Shown here in pieces: positions 30,509-39,053 of a stretch of DNA of 64,000 nucleotides. A program made the translations under genes and the position numbers. The notes under the pieces are model-generated. The model worked only from the letters and a program-made list of their open reading frames with translations. It made no database searches and was not told the DNA's origin. Source of the stretch: Planotetraspora thailandica (GTDB taxonomy: Bacteria > Actinomycetota > Actinomycetes > Streptosporangiales > Streptosporangiaceae); the NCBI RefSeq assembly GCF_016863335.1, contig NZ_BOOR01000005.1, positions 1-64,000 on the forward strand, written 5' to 3'. How positions within the stretch are numbered: position 1 is the first letter of the stretch; each line of letters begins with the position of its first letter.

Positions 30509-30627
30509 GACGATCTCAGCGCTCCGGGCCCCTTCCTGCCGCCCGCAGTCCCCCGAAAGCGCCGTCGGCGGCCCCTGATCGTCCGGCGGCACGGCCCTGG
30601 TGCGTACGGCTTGGCCGTACAAACGGA

Positions 30628-30659
30628 AAGGCCCCCCTCGCCGGAGCGAGAGGAGCCTT
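30628..30659. terminator. Bidirectional terminator between the GNAT gene and trxA
   Basis: Stem AAGGC/GCCTT, CC/GG and CTCGC/GCGAG separated by two C-A mismatches, with a CGGA loop, in the gap between two convergent genes. A smaller GTACGGC/GCCGTAC hairpin precedes it at 30604-30620. Confidence 0.8.
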
Positions 30660-30725
30660 CCTCGTGGGTGTGGGTACCGCCAGGAAAGGCGGTGGTACGG
30701 CTTGCGCCGCAGGGGGCATCGGTCC

Positions 30726-31049
30726 TCAGATGATGCCCTCGAGCTCGCGGAGCAGCATCGCCTTCGGCTTGGCTCCGATGATCTGCTTCACGACCTCTCC
30801 ACCCTTGTAGACGTTCAGCGTCGGGATCTGGAGCACGCCGTAGTCGCGCGGCGTGGCCGGGTTCTCGTCGATGTTCAACTTGACCACGGTCAGCTTGTCG
30901 GCGTTCTCGGTCGCGATCTCCTCGAGGATGGGGGCGACCTGGCGGCAAGGACCACACCATTCAGCCCAGAAGTCCACGATGACCGGCTTGTCACTCTTGA
31001 GGACCTCGGCATCGAAGGTGCCGTCGGTCACGCTCTTGATGGCGCCCAA
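30726..31049 (-). CDS. trxA: Thioredoxin
   Basis: 107 residues with the active-site WCGPC in [13 protein letters not shown] and the cis-proline IPTL. It reduces protein disulfides and receives electrons from TrxB. The start is a TTG at 31049 ([10 protein letters not shown]), with GGGAGA 6 nt before it. It is 63 nt downstream of trxB and presumably in the same sigma-R-type operon. Confidence 0.97.
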   Translation of the reverse strand: MGAIKSVTDGTFDAEVLKSDKPVIVDFWAEWCGPCRQVAPILEEIATENADKLTVVKLNIDENPATPRDYGVLQIPTLNVYKGGEVVKQIIGAKPKAMLLRELEGII

Positions 31050-31112
31050 GGTATCTCTCCCCTTGATCTGTGTGGTCGTTGTAACCGCGGAGGGTCTCTC
31101 CGCATTCCCGCG

Positions 31113-32042
31113 TCAGCCCTGGTCGACGAGCCACCGCTCGGCGTCGATGGACGCGGAGCAACCGGTGCCCGCCGCGGTGATCGCCTGCCGGTAGGTGTGG
31201 TCGACGACGTCGCCCGCTGCGAAGACGCCCTCGATGTTCGTCCGCGTAGTCGGCGAGTCGACGAGGATGTAGCCCTCGTCGTCCAGGTCGATCTGGCCCC
31301 TGACCAGGTCGGTGCGCGGATCGTGCCCGATGGCGAGGAACAGGCCGCCGGCGGCGATCTCCGTCTCCTCGCCGGTCTTGACGTTCCTGACGCGCACGCC
31401 GGTGACACGCGTGTCGCCCAGGACGTCGACGACCTCGCTGTCCCAGACGAAGCGGATCTTCTCGTTCGCGAACGCGCGCTCCTGCATGATCTTGCTGGCG
31501 CGCAGTTGGTCACGCCTGTGGACGACGGTTACGGTCTTGGCGAACCGGGTGAGGAACGTGGCCTCCTCCATAGCCGTGTCACCGCCGCCGACGACCACGA
31601 TGTCCTGGTCGCGGAAGAAGAAGCCGTCACACGTGGCACACCAGGAGACGCCGCGGCCGGACAGGCGCTTCTCGTTCTCCAGACCCAGCTCGCGGTAGCT
31701 CGACCCGGTCGCCAGGATGACGGACTTCGCGTAGAAGGTGTCGGTGTGGGTCTTCACGACCTTGGGGTTCGCCGCGAGATCGACCTCGACCACGTCGTCG
31801 GCGACGAGTTCGGCCCCGAAGCGTTCCGCCTGCTTGCGCATGTTGTCCATCAGGTCGGGACCCATGATCCCGTCGGGGAAGCCGGGGAAGTTCTCCACCT
31901 CGGTGGTGTTCATGAGAGCGCCGCCGGCGGTGACCGACCCCTCGAACACCAGCGGACTGAGGTCGGCGCGGGCGGAGTAGACGGCCGCCGTGTAGCCGGC
32001 AGGCCCCGACCCAATGATGATCACGTTACGGACGTCGCTCAA
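31113..32042 (-). CDS. trxB: Thioredoxin-disulfide reductase
   Basis: 309 residues. An FAD/NADPH flavoenzyme with FAD motif [20 protein letters not shown], redox pair CATC (WCATCDGFF), NADPH motif [13 protein letters not shown] and late [12 protein letters not shown] at 32042 is chosen: the protein then starts [12 protein letters not shown] as in Streptomyces TrxB, and GGAAGG lies 8 nt upstream. An ATG at 32069 is possible but has no ribosome binding site and would sit almost at the predicted transcription start. Confidence 0.95.
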   Translation of the reverse strand: MSDVRNVIIIGSGPAGYTAAVYSARADLSPLVFEGSVTAGGALMNTTEVENFPGFPDGIMGPDLMDNMRKQAERFGAELVADDVVEVDLAANPKVVKTHTDTFYAKSVILATGSSYRELGLENEKRLSGRGVSWCATCDGFFFRDQDIVVVGGGDTAMEEATFLTRFAKTVTVVHRRDQLRASKIMQERAFANEKIRFVWDSEVVDVLGDTRVTGVRVRNVKTGEETEIAAGGLFLAIGHDPRTDLVRGQIDLDDEGYILVDSPTTRTNIEGVFAAGDVVDHTYRQAITAAGTGCSASIDAERWLVDQG

Positions 32043-32080
32043 CGGACTCGCCTTCCCGATGCGGTTCATGCCATGGCGTC

Positions 32081-32107
32081 AACAGATCCTAGGTCTTCAG
32101 GATTCCC
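32081..32107 (-). promoter_or_regulatory. Sigma-R-type promoter of trxBA
   Basis: On the minus strand GGGAAT (32107-32102), an 18-nt spacer, then GTT (32083-32081). This matches the GGAAT-N18/19-GTT thiol-stress consensus known for SigR/SigH. The predicted start of transcription would lie close to 32073, leaving about 30 nt before the chosen trxB start codon. Confidence 0.75.
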
Positions 32108-32153
32108 GCAGGCTCCATCTCGGATACGGCGTGGTCACCCTGAGAGACGGGCT

Positions 32154-32780
32154 TCAGGACGCCCGTGCCGTACCGGGCTCGATGCCGGGCCGGGTCCGCA
32201 GGTGAGCGAGGATGGGCACGAGCTTGGCCCGGCCGCGGGAGCAACGGCTTTTGACCGTCCCCGCCGGCACATGAAGCACTCCGGCGGCGTCCTCCACCGA
32301 ATAGCCCATCATGTCCACCAGCACCAGAGCGGCCCGCTGGTCGGCCGGCAGTCGCTTGAGCGCGGCCTCGACCTCCATGGACACCAGGTGCTCGCCGGTC
32401 TGGTCAGCCGCCGTGGCGTCTCTCTCGGCGGCCACCATCAGCTCGTCGTCGGTCACCGGCCGCACGTGCCTGCGCCGCATCCGGTCGAGACAGGCGTTGA
32501 TCACGATGCGGCGCAACCAGGTGGTCACCGCGGCCTCGCCGCGGAAGCTCTCCGCCTTGCTGTAGACGGACACGAACGCGTCCTGTACGGCATCGGCGGC
32601 CTCGTCGGGGTCGCCGATGGTCCGCAGGGCGACCAGCCACAGACGATCGCGGTGACGCTTGACGATCTCCCGGAAGGCGTTGGGGTCGCCGCCCAGGTGT
32701 CGGCTCAGAAGATCGGCATCCGTCACGGCCGGGCGTGTCATGTGCTCAGCCGGTGGGGGATCGTCTGATGGGAAGGTCAC
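32154..32780 (-). CDS. sigM: ECF RNA polymerase sigma factor SigM
   Basis: 208 residues. Region 2 is present (FREIVKRHRDRLWLVALRTI, DAVQDAFVSVYSKAESFRG, TWLRRIVINACLDRMRR), and region 4 ends with YSVEDAAGVLHVPAGTVKSRCSRGRAKL. By synteny (pseudokinase upstream, trxB downstream) it is SigM. The zinc-type anti-sigma gene (RsmA/Rv3912 position) normally between sigM and trxB is absent. Only 111 nt separate sigM from the chosen trxB start. The start is GTG 32780 or internal ATG 32741; neither has a strong ribosome binding site. It follows the pseudokinase by 9 nt. Confidence 0.92.
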   Translation of the reverse strand: MTFPSDDPPPAEHMTRPAVTDADLLSRHLGGDPNAFREIVKRHRDRLWLVALRTIGDPDEAADAVQDAFVSVYSKAESFRGEAAVTTWLRRIVINACLDRMRRRHVRPVTDDELMVAAERDATAADQTGEHLVSMEVEAALKRLPADQRAALVLVDMMGYSVEDAAGVLHVPAGTVKSRCSRGRAKLVPILAHLRTRPGIEPGTARAS

Positions 32781-32789
32781 ATAACCCTG

Positions 32790-34280
32790 CTATGCAGATG
32801 CGGAGGAATGCACCAGTATGTCATAAATCGAGCCCCGGTACTTGCCCTGGTACGGAGGCAGCCGGGTGAACCAGATCAACACATATTGGCCGGTCGTCGC
32901 CTTGGACGGGGTGAGGGTGACCGTGCCCGAGGCGTCCGCTTCCTTGGCCACCGTCTTGAGCGAGCTCAGCTCGGTCGCGTCGCCGACCTTCAGCTCGATG
33001 GACGAGCCGGGGACGTCGCCCAGCGACACCGAGACGTCGGAGATCGGGATCGACTTGCCCATGTCGAGGATCAGGCCGACGCCATCCTTGAGACGCCCCA
33101 GTTCCGGGCTGTTGTAGGACGTGGTGTGCCAGTCCGTCGACGACTTCCCGTCGATGGCGGCGCCGGCCAGGTTCGGGTTCTCCGAGTGGTCGTCGCCCAG
33201 AGGGTCGAATCCCTCGGCGCTGACCGCCTTGACCGTCACCGGCTTGGGAGTCTCCGAGGGCGTGGGCGACGGGCTCTGCGCCACCGCCGGGGTGGTGCCG
33301 AGGTTCTTGCCCACGGTCCAGGCGCCGAGACCGACGGCCGCCATGACGAGCAGCACGATGATGGTCAGCAGGATCTTGCTCGCGGCCCCGCTCTGCTGCT
33401 GGGGACGTGGCGGCACGGGCGGGGGAGCGGCCGGTTGCGCGGGCCACGGCGTCGCCGTCTCCGGGGCCTCCGTGCGCTGGTTGAGCGCGGGCGGATTGGG
33501 GGAGATCGGCACAGGCGCGGGACGCGGCACCTCCGAGAGGGCGTCGGCGATCTCGGCCGGGGTGGTCAGCGGCGGCTGCCCCCTGCGGGGCTCCTGCAGG
33601 AGGATCCTGCAGGTGATGGCGTCCAGGTAGCCGGGCACGCCAGCGGTCACCTGCCGTGGTGTGCACAGCTTTCCGTAGTCGAGCGGCGCGGGCGGCAACC
33701 CGGAGTCGCCGTCGCCCGGCCAGTGGCCCGTCACGGCGGCGTACAGCAGGCGTCCCAGGCCCAGCGTGTCGTCCCTGACGGGGTCGTCGCTGGTCAGACC
33801 GAGGATCGCGGCGTCCACCGCGAGGCCGAGCAGCTTGACGGTGCTGCCCGTCGTCCACACCAGGCGGCTGGGTGTCAGGTTGAGATGGGTGAGGCCCTCG
33901 TCATGGGCGTGCGCAAGCGCCTCGGCCGCCTCGGCGACCAGCGCGGCTCCCCGCTCCGGTTCGATCGGCCTGCTCGTCAGCAGGTCGAGGAGGGACTCGC
34001 CGCTGACCCACTCGCTGACGACGTACGCCGTGCCGTCCTGGTCGGCCGCGTCGAACACCTGGGTGAGCCGGGGGTCGGTGAGACGGCTGGCCGCGCGTGC
34101 CGCCCTGACCACCTCGTCGACGCGGAGGAATTCGGGGCTGAAGGTGTGGACGGCGACAGGCCGGGCGAGAATCTCGTCGATGGCCTTCCAGAGTGTCGCA
34201 CCGCCGAACTCGCTGACCCGGTCCTCAAGCCGGAAACGATCCGCCAGCCGGGTGCCTGGTTCGACTGCGGACATACTCAT
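32790..34280 (-). CDS. Membrane pseudokinase with extracellular discoidin-like domain
   Basis: 496 residues. Residues 1 to about 250 have a protein-kinase fold, but the catalytic loop reads HLNLTPSRLVW where active kinases have HRDLKPxN, and no DFG is seen. It is therefore likely inactive. A Pro-rich linker (about 255-305) leads to one transmembrane helix (KILLTIIVLLVMAAVGLGAW). The outer part, about 350-496, resembles an F5/8-type C (carbohydrate-binding-like) domain with NPNLAGAAIDGKSSTDWHT. This corresponds to the pseudokinase half of mycobacterial MviN, which recruits FhaA, but here it is a separate protein. Downstream are sigM and trxBA. Confidence 0.85.
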   Translation of the reverse strand: MSMSAVEPGTRLADRFRLEDRVSEFGGATLWKAIDEILARPVAVHTFSPEFLRVDEVVRAARAASRLTDPRLTQVFDAADQDGTAYVVSEWVSGESLLDLLTSRPIEPERGAALVAEAAEALAHAHDEGLTHLNLTPSRLVWTTGSTVKLLGLAVDAAILGLTSDDPVRDDTLGLGRLLYAAVTGHWPGDGDSGLPPAPLDYGKLCTPRQVTAGVPGYLDAITCRILLQEPRRGQPPLTTPAEIADALSEVPRPAPVPISPNPPALNQRTEAPETATPWPAQPAAPPPVPPRPQQQSGAASKILLTIIVLLVMAAVGLGAWTVGKNLGTTPAVAQSPSPTPSETPKPVTVKAVSAEGFDPLGDDHSENPNLAGAAIDGKSSTDWHTTSYNSPELGRLKDGVGLILDMGKSIPISDVSVSLGDVPGSSIELKVGDATELSSLKTVAKEADASGTVTLTPSKATTGQYVLIWFTRLPPYQGKYRGSIYDILVHSSASA

Positions 34281-34480
34281 AGGGCCGCCTCAATCCGCGG
34301 CTCATCGGCACGCATCAGCCGATGCCGGGTGGTTTCGCCCACGCCTTCCCGCTTCCGCTCGCCGGTCGAACTCTAGGCGCACCATGCTAGTGCCGTGCCG
34401 GTCCTGCCCGCCTTCCCGATCGAAGAGGTCTGAATCGGACTTTTTGCAACCCTCTACGGTTCGGTCTCTCTTGAGGACTC

Positions 34481-36079
34481 TTACCGTCCTACCCGGCTTG
34501 TAACGAGTCCAATGATTGAGCTCACCTCGGGCACCCGCATCCGGTGTGCGGCCAGCAGGTAGAACAGCAGGCCGAAGCCGCCGCCGGCGGCCAGGATGAC
34601 AGCGGAGCTGAGCGCCGTGATCGGTGCGATCTCCCTCGCCAGCCAGAGGACGGCCAGCGCGACGACGGCCGCGGGAATCGCCGCGACGTACATTCGGGAG
34701 AGTCCCGCCGCCACCCCGCGGCCGCCCAGACCTTGGATCTTCTTACTCGCCAGCACCCATGCGACGCCGCTGCCGATCACGTACGTCAGCGCGTAGGCGA
34801 AGGCCATGCCGATCACGATGTACCGGGCGGGAAGTGTGGAATACGCAATAAGGCTCAGAGTGGCCTGGATCGCGACGTTGATGGCGGCGATGATCGCGGG
34901 GGTTCTGGTGTCGCCGAAGCTGTAGAAGACCCGCAGCAACAGCTGGAAGATCGAGAACGGCACCAGCGCCAGGCCGAAGACCTGCAACACGTAGCCGATG
35001 TAGAGCGCGTTCTCCGCGTTCATGTTGCCCCACGAGAAGATCAGCGTGGTGGCCGCGGGCCCCAGGACCATCAGCAGCAGGCCGGACGGGACGATGACCG
35101 ACGAGACGAGTCGCACACCGGAACCGAACTCCGCCCGGGCCGAGTCGAACTCCCCGTCATGGACGTACCTGCTCATCCTCGGCAGCATCGCCGTGATCAC
35201 CGACACCGCGATGATTCCGTACGGCAACTGGAAGAGCTGGAAGGCGTAGGAATAGGCGCTGTTGCCCGCGCCGGGGGCCGCGTCGCCGGCGCCCGTGGCC
35301 AGCTTGGTGGTCACCCAGAAGCCGAACTGGTTGATTCCGACGAACACGAAGGTCCACAAGGCGGCCTTCCCCGCCTCCCCCAGGCCGGTGTCGCGCAGGC
35401 CCAGCCGGGGACGGAACCGGAAACCGGCCCGGTGCAACGCGATGACCAGCACGATCGACTGGGCCACGATGCCGGCCGTCGTGCCGAGACCGAGAAGCAT
35501 CAGGCTCCGGTCGCTCACCTTGTCGATGTCGGACGATCCGGTCATGTAGTACGCGACGCCGATCCCGATCACGACGATGTTGTTGAGTACCGGAGCCCAC
35601 ATGGGGGCGGCGAACCTGTCTCGCGTGTTCAGGATCGCGCCGGCCATCGCCCCGATCCCGAAGAACGCGATCTGCGGCAGGATGAACCGTGCGAGCGAGG
35701 CCGCCACGTCGATCTTGTGTGGCGACCAGTTGGAGGCCGTGTAGAGCACCATGATCGGCCGGGCGAGCAACACGCCCAGTACGGCGATGAGCGTCAGGAC
35801 CACGATCGCGAGCGTCATCAGCCGCTGCTCGAAGGCCCGTCCGCCGTCGGCGTCCTGCTTCTTGGCACGCACGATCATCGGCACGATCACGCTGCTGAGC
35901 ACGCCGCCGATCAACAGGTCGAACAGGATCAAGGGAATCGTGTAGGCCGCGTTGTACGCGTCGCCGAGCGCGAAGGTGCCGATCGCCGCTGCGAGCACCG
36001 CCGTACGGACGAACCCGGTGAGCCGCGAGACCATCGTGCCGGCAGCCATGATCGCGCTGGCCCGAAGCATCCTGCTCAT
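34481..36079 (-). CDS. murJ: Lipid II flippase MurJ
   Basis: 532 residues with about 14 hydrophobic helices. An MOP-superfamily protein that moves lipid II across the membrane for peptidoglycan synthesis. The start MSRMLRASAIMAAGTMVSRLTGFVRT and the segment YNAAYTIPLILFDLLIGGVLSSV are typical. The C-terminal helices are present, and the pseudokinase is not fused. ATG 36079 has GAAGGAA upstream. A 200-nt gap separates it from the pseudokinase, with no clear promoter seen there. Confidence 0.95.
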   Translation of the reverse strand: MSRMLRASAIMAAGTMVSRLTGFVRTAVLAAAIGTFALGDAYNAAYTIPLILFDLLIGGVLSSVIVPMIVRAKKQDADGGRAFEQRLMTLAIVVLTLIAVLGVLLARPIMVLYTASNWSPHKIDVAASLARFILPQIAFFGIGAMAGAILNTRDRFAAPMWAPVLNNIVVIGIGVAYYMTGSSDIDKVSDRSLMLLGLGTTAGIVAQSIVLVIALHRAGFRFRPRLGLRDTGLGEAGKAALWTFVFVGINQFGFWVTTKLATGAGDAAPGAGNSAYSYAFQLFQLPYGIIAVSVITAMLPRMSRYVHDGEFDSARAEFGSGVRLVSSVIVPSGLLLMVLGPAATTLIFSWGNMNAENALYIGYVLQVFGLALVPFSIFQLLLRVFYSFGDTRTPAIIAAINVAIQATLSLIAYSTLPARYIVIGMAFAYALTYVIGSGVAWVLASKKIQGLGGRGVAAGLSRMYVAAIPAAVVALAVLWLAREIAPITALSSAVILAAGGGFGLLFYLLAAHRMRVPEVSSIIGLVTSRVGR

Positions 36080-36149
36080 ATGTTTCCTTCAGTTCGGCGG
36101 TCGGTTCTGCCGCATCCGGGCGCTGGCGCCTCAGAAAGTTCTCCAGAGG

Positions 36150-38336
36150 CTACGCGGGCGGAGTCTCGGCCCGTTCAGCCGGTACGGGTTCAGCCTGCCC
36201 GGACTCCGGTTCAGGGGTCGCCGCGTCCTCGGCGGGACTGAACGGGAACGACTTCCTGGAGCGCCGGCGCAGGATCCGCATCACCACGGCCGCCAACATG
36301 ATCACCAGGGCGGTGCCGACGATGGCCAGCGCGATGCCGGTGTACCCGGTCGCGCGCACGGTCACGTGCACGGGAGGCCCGTACGGCTTGCCCTCGGCGG
36401 TGAGGAGCTGGATGGAGATCGTCGCCTCTCCGCCGCCCTCGGGCACCGTGACGGGCACGTTCACCAGTTGGCTGCGGTCTTTCAGTATCGAGATCGGATC
36501 GGTCTGGTAGGCGCCGCCGGCCGCGTCGATCCCCAGCTTCTTCGTGTTGTCGGAGGTGACCCGGATGACGATGTTGACCTCGCGGTCCAGGTTGTTGGCG
36601 ACCGTCACCGGGACCTGGCCGTTCGAGCCGGCCACCGCGCGCGGGGTGTTGATCACCGACACGTCGTCCATGCGGGTTTCGATCGCATCCGCCACCTGCT
36701 CGGCGAAGGTGTTGGCGTCCTTGGAGTCGCCGCGCCACGTCGCCGAGGTCAGCCGGAGGATGGCGTCGTGGAAGAGCTGCGTGTGCTCCTTGGTCACCGT
36801 GGCCGCCGCGTCGGCCTGGTCGCTGAGTTTGCGCACCTTCTCCAGGTAGGTGCGCCCGAGCTCGGACTGGCGGTTCTTGTCGGTGTAGACGAGGTCCGAC
36901 CTCGTCACCTGGTTCTTGGCGGTCTTGGTGGCGTCGAGCGTGGTCATGCGCAGCCACGGGACCTTTGAGACGCTGCCGAGCAACCCCAGGACGTATTTGG
37001 GATCCGGGTTCCACAGCGGGTTGGTGGGCGCGACGACGATCGTGCGCACCGCGGCCTTGGGCGCGAGACCTGTCGGAGGCTGCTGGGCCGACTGCTCGAA
37101 GGCGATCATCGCGGTCTCCGCGACGAACCGCTGCCGGGCGAGCGCGACGCCCCCCTGAGAGGACGCGTCGCCGCCGAGGATCTGGCTCAGGGTCGGATCG
37201 GAGAGCAGGGCGGTCACCGGACCCGACACGGTGTCGACCGTCGCGGCCGCGCCGGGCGTCGTCGTGGTGGCCGGGTTGGGCGGCAGCGTGGAACCGGAAA
37301 GCAGCACCGAGGTCACCCCGGCCGTCGCCAGCTCGTCGAGGCCGTCACGGTCGACCGCGCCCCCCGCTGGCCACGCCGTGGACGCCGGCACATTCCGCCC
37401 CAGCAGGCTGGTGGCCACGGCCGAGCCACGCTGGATCGCCGCAGCGGCCTGGGCGTCGAGCCCGTTGTGGACGAGTCCTGTGATGTCCGGATCCGCGTAC
37501 GGCGTGGCCATCACGGGCTTGCCCGTCAGCGCCGTACGGAGGGCGTCGAACCACTGCGCCGTCGCCGCGTCAGGGGCCTTGCGCTGCGCTTTGTCGTCGA
37601 CACCGACCTTGTACGGCCCGGCCGACGACTGGCGGGCGTCTTCGAGCACCACCGGGTCGACGAACCACGTCACGGCTTTGCCGGTGCCCTGCACGAGCTG
37701 GAGGAGCCGTGCCAGGCGGCCGGAGGTGACCGACGCGTGGAGGTCGTCGTTCATAAAGGTGGTGTCGTCGGCGCGGTGCGGCTGATCGATGACGGGCAGG
37801 GCGACGGCGAGCTTGATCTGCGGGGTCTTCTGACCCTTGGGGGCATAGGTCAGGAAGGTCCGGTCGGACGCGATCGGCTGCAGGGTTGTGCCGTCGACCA
37901 GTTCGAGCCCGAGGGGATAGACCCCGGCTTGCGTCATTCCGATCTCTTGCGGCGTCACGACGAACCTGAAGGCGTATTTGCCCGACTGGTCGAGCTGCGC
38001 GTACTGGATCTTCGTGTTGTACGACGTGGTCAGGTCGGCCTCGCCGGTCGCATAACGATCCATGTCCGCGCGTGTCTGGAACGGCTGGCTCGGCGAATAG
38101 TGGATTCGCATGCGTATGGGAGTCGATGGGGAGCCCGTGACCGTTCCCGAGATCGTGATCGGGGCGGCCGGATCGCTCGCGACCTCCGGCGTGATCTGCC
38201 CGATGACCAGCGGGTTCGCGGGAGCAGCGGCCATCTTGCCCAGACCTCGGGGAGCCGCGGCAGCCGTACCGGCCATGCTCGGGGGGACGAGCAGGGCGGC
38301 GGTCAGCAGGGCGAGCAGTGCGGCTTTACGGATCAT
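36150..38336 (-). CDS. DUF6049 secreted, membrane-anchored protein
   Basis: 728 residues. It has an N-terminal signal peptide (MIRKAALLALLTAALLVPPS, cleavage after AxAAA-like residues), a long exported region and a single transmembrane helix near residue 675 (YTGIALAIVGTALVIMLAAVV) followed by a basic and acidic tail. It matches the DUF6049 family, encoded just upstream of murJ in actinobacteria (Rv3909 in M. tuberculosis). The function is unknown. The location suggests a cell-wall assembly role. Confidence 0.85.
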   Translation of the reverse strand: MIRKAALLALLTAALLVPPSMAGTAAAAPRGLGKMAAAPANPLVIGQITPEVASDPAAPITISGTVTGSPSTPIRMRIHYSPSQPFQTRADMDRYATGEADLTTSYNTKIQYAQLDQSGKYAFRFVVTPQEIGMTQAGVYPLGLELVDGTTLQPIASDRTFLTYAPKGQKTPQIKLAVALPVIDQPHRADDTTFMNDDLHASVTSGRLARLLQLVQGTGKAVTWFVDPVVLEDARQSSAGPYKVGVDDKAQRKAPDAATAQWFDALRTALTGKPVMATPYADPDITGLVHNGLDAQAAAAIQRGSAVATSLLGRNVPASTAWPAGGAVDRDGLDELATAGVTSVLLSGSTLPPNPATTTTPGAAATVDTVSGPVTALLSDPTLSQILGGDASSQGGVALARQRFVAETAMIAFEQSAQQPPTGLAPKAAVRTIVVAPTNPLWNPDPKYVLGLLGSVSKVPWLRMTTLDATKTAKNQVTRSDLVYTDKNRQSELGRTYLEKVRKLSDQADAAATVTKEHTQLFHDAILRLTSATWRGDSKDANTFAEQVADAIETRMDDVSVINTPRAVAGSNGQVPVTVANNLDREVNIVIRVTSDNTKKLGIDAAGGAYQTDPISILKDRSQLVNVPVTVPEGGGEATISIQLLTAEGKPYGPPVHVTVRATGYTGIALAIVGTALVIMLAAVVMRILRRRSRKSFPFSPAEDAATPEPESGQAEPVPAERAETPPA

Positions 38337-38382
38337 GTGCGGGCCTGCGGTGGGGTTCGGCGCACGCCCAGAATGCTATGGC

Positions 38383-38919
38383 CTAAGCCGTACTCATTGG
38401 GCTGGCCAGGCTCGCCAGACCGAGTGTCCGGGGTGTCGTCAGGTCCACAGGCTTGCCCGACATCAGCTGGAAAAGGTGAAAAGCGCGAAGGCGTAGGGCT
38501 GTGCATCGTTCGCCGGTGGCGGTGTGGACCGCATCGTCCGGATCGATCCGATCGATGAGCCGCTGGTCGATGAGAACGGTCATGTGATCGGGCAGCAGGA
38601 GCGGGCAGACCAATCCGTCGGCGTAGTCGGTTTCGGAGTTCACGGTGAAAGCGGTGGCCGGCCGTATGCGCTCGGCCCCGAGGAAAGCTCCGACGGCCTT
38701 GGCCCCGGGTGGGTCCCCGACGGATCCGACGACGGCGACGGCCTCGGTGCCGGTCTTCCCCGAGACGACGAAGACGGAGACGGCGACGCAGGTCTCCGGC
38801 GACGCGGCGAGGATCTCCGGCAGGTTGTCGGAGGATGTCAAAGGACGCGGAAGCCGTACGATCTCATGGTGGATCTGGTGGGCAAGGAGCCAGCGATGAA
38901 TCGCGAGAGCATCTTTCAT
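38383..38919 (-). CDS. YbaK/EbsC-like aminoacyl-tRNA deacylase family protein
   Basis: 178 residues. It resembles the YbaK/ProX editing domain, with HQIHHEIVRLPRP near the N-terminus and a conserved hydrophobic core (TCVAVSVFVV, CPLLLPDHMTVLID). Members hydrolyse mischarged Cys- or Ala-tRNA(Pro). The activity of this one is inferred. ATG 38919 has AAGGAG 8 nt upstream. It is divergent from cca, which fits a tRNA-related pairing. Confidence 0.8.
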   Translation of the reverse strand: MKDALAIHRWLLAHQIHHEIVRLPRPLTSSDNLPEILAASPETCVAVSVFVVSGKTGTEAVAVVGSVGDPPGAKAVGAFLGAERIRPATAFTVNSETDYADGLVCPLLLPDHMTVLIDQRLIDRIDPDDAVHTATGERCTALRLRAFHLFQLMSGKPVDLTTPRTLGLASLASPMSTA

Positions 38920-39053
38920 CCCGAGTGCTCCTTGCTTTTGTCCAGCGCCCCCGAACTGACCGTAGCCTGGTGATTGCTAGGTGTGCATCTCCCCTAGGTG
39001 ACACCCGGAACGACGGGGGAGAATTGTTCCGTGACCGAAGGACTTACCCAGCC

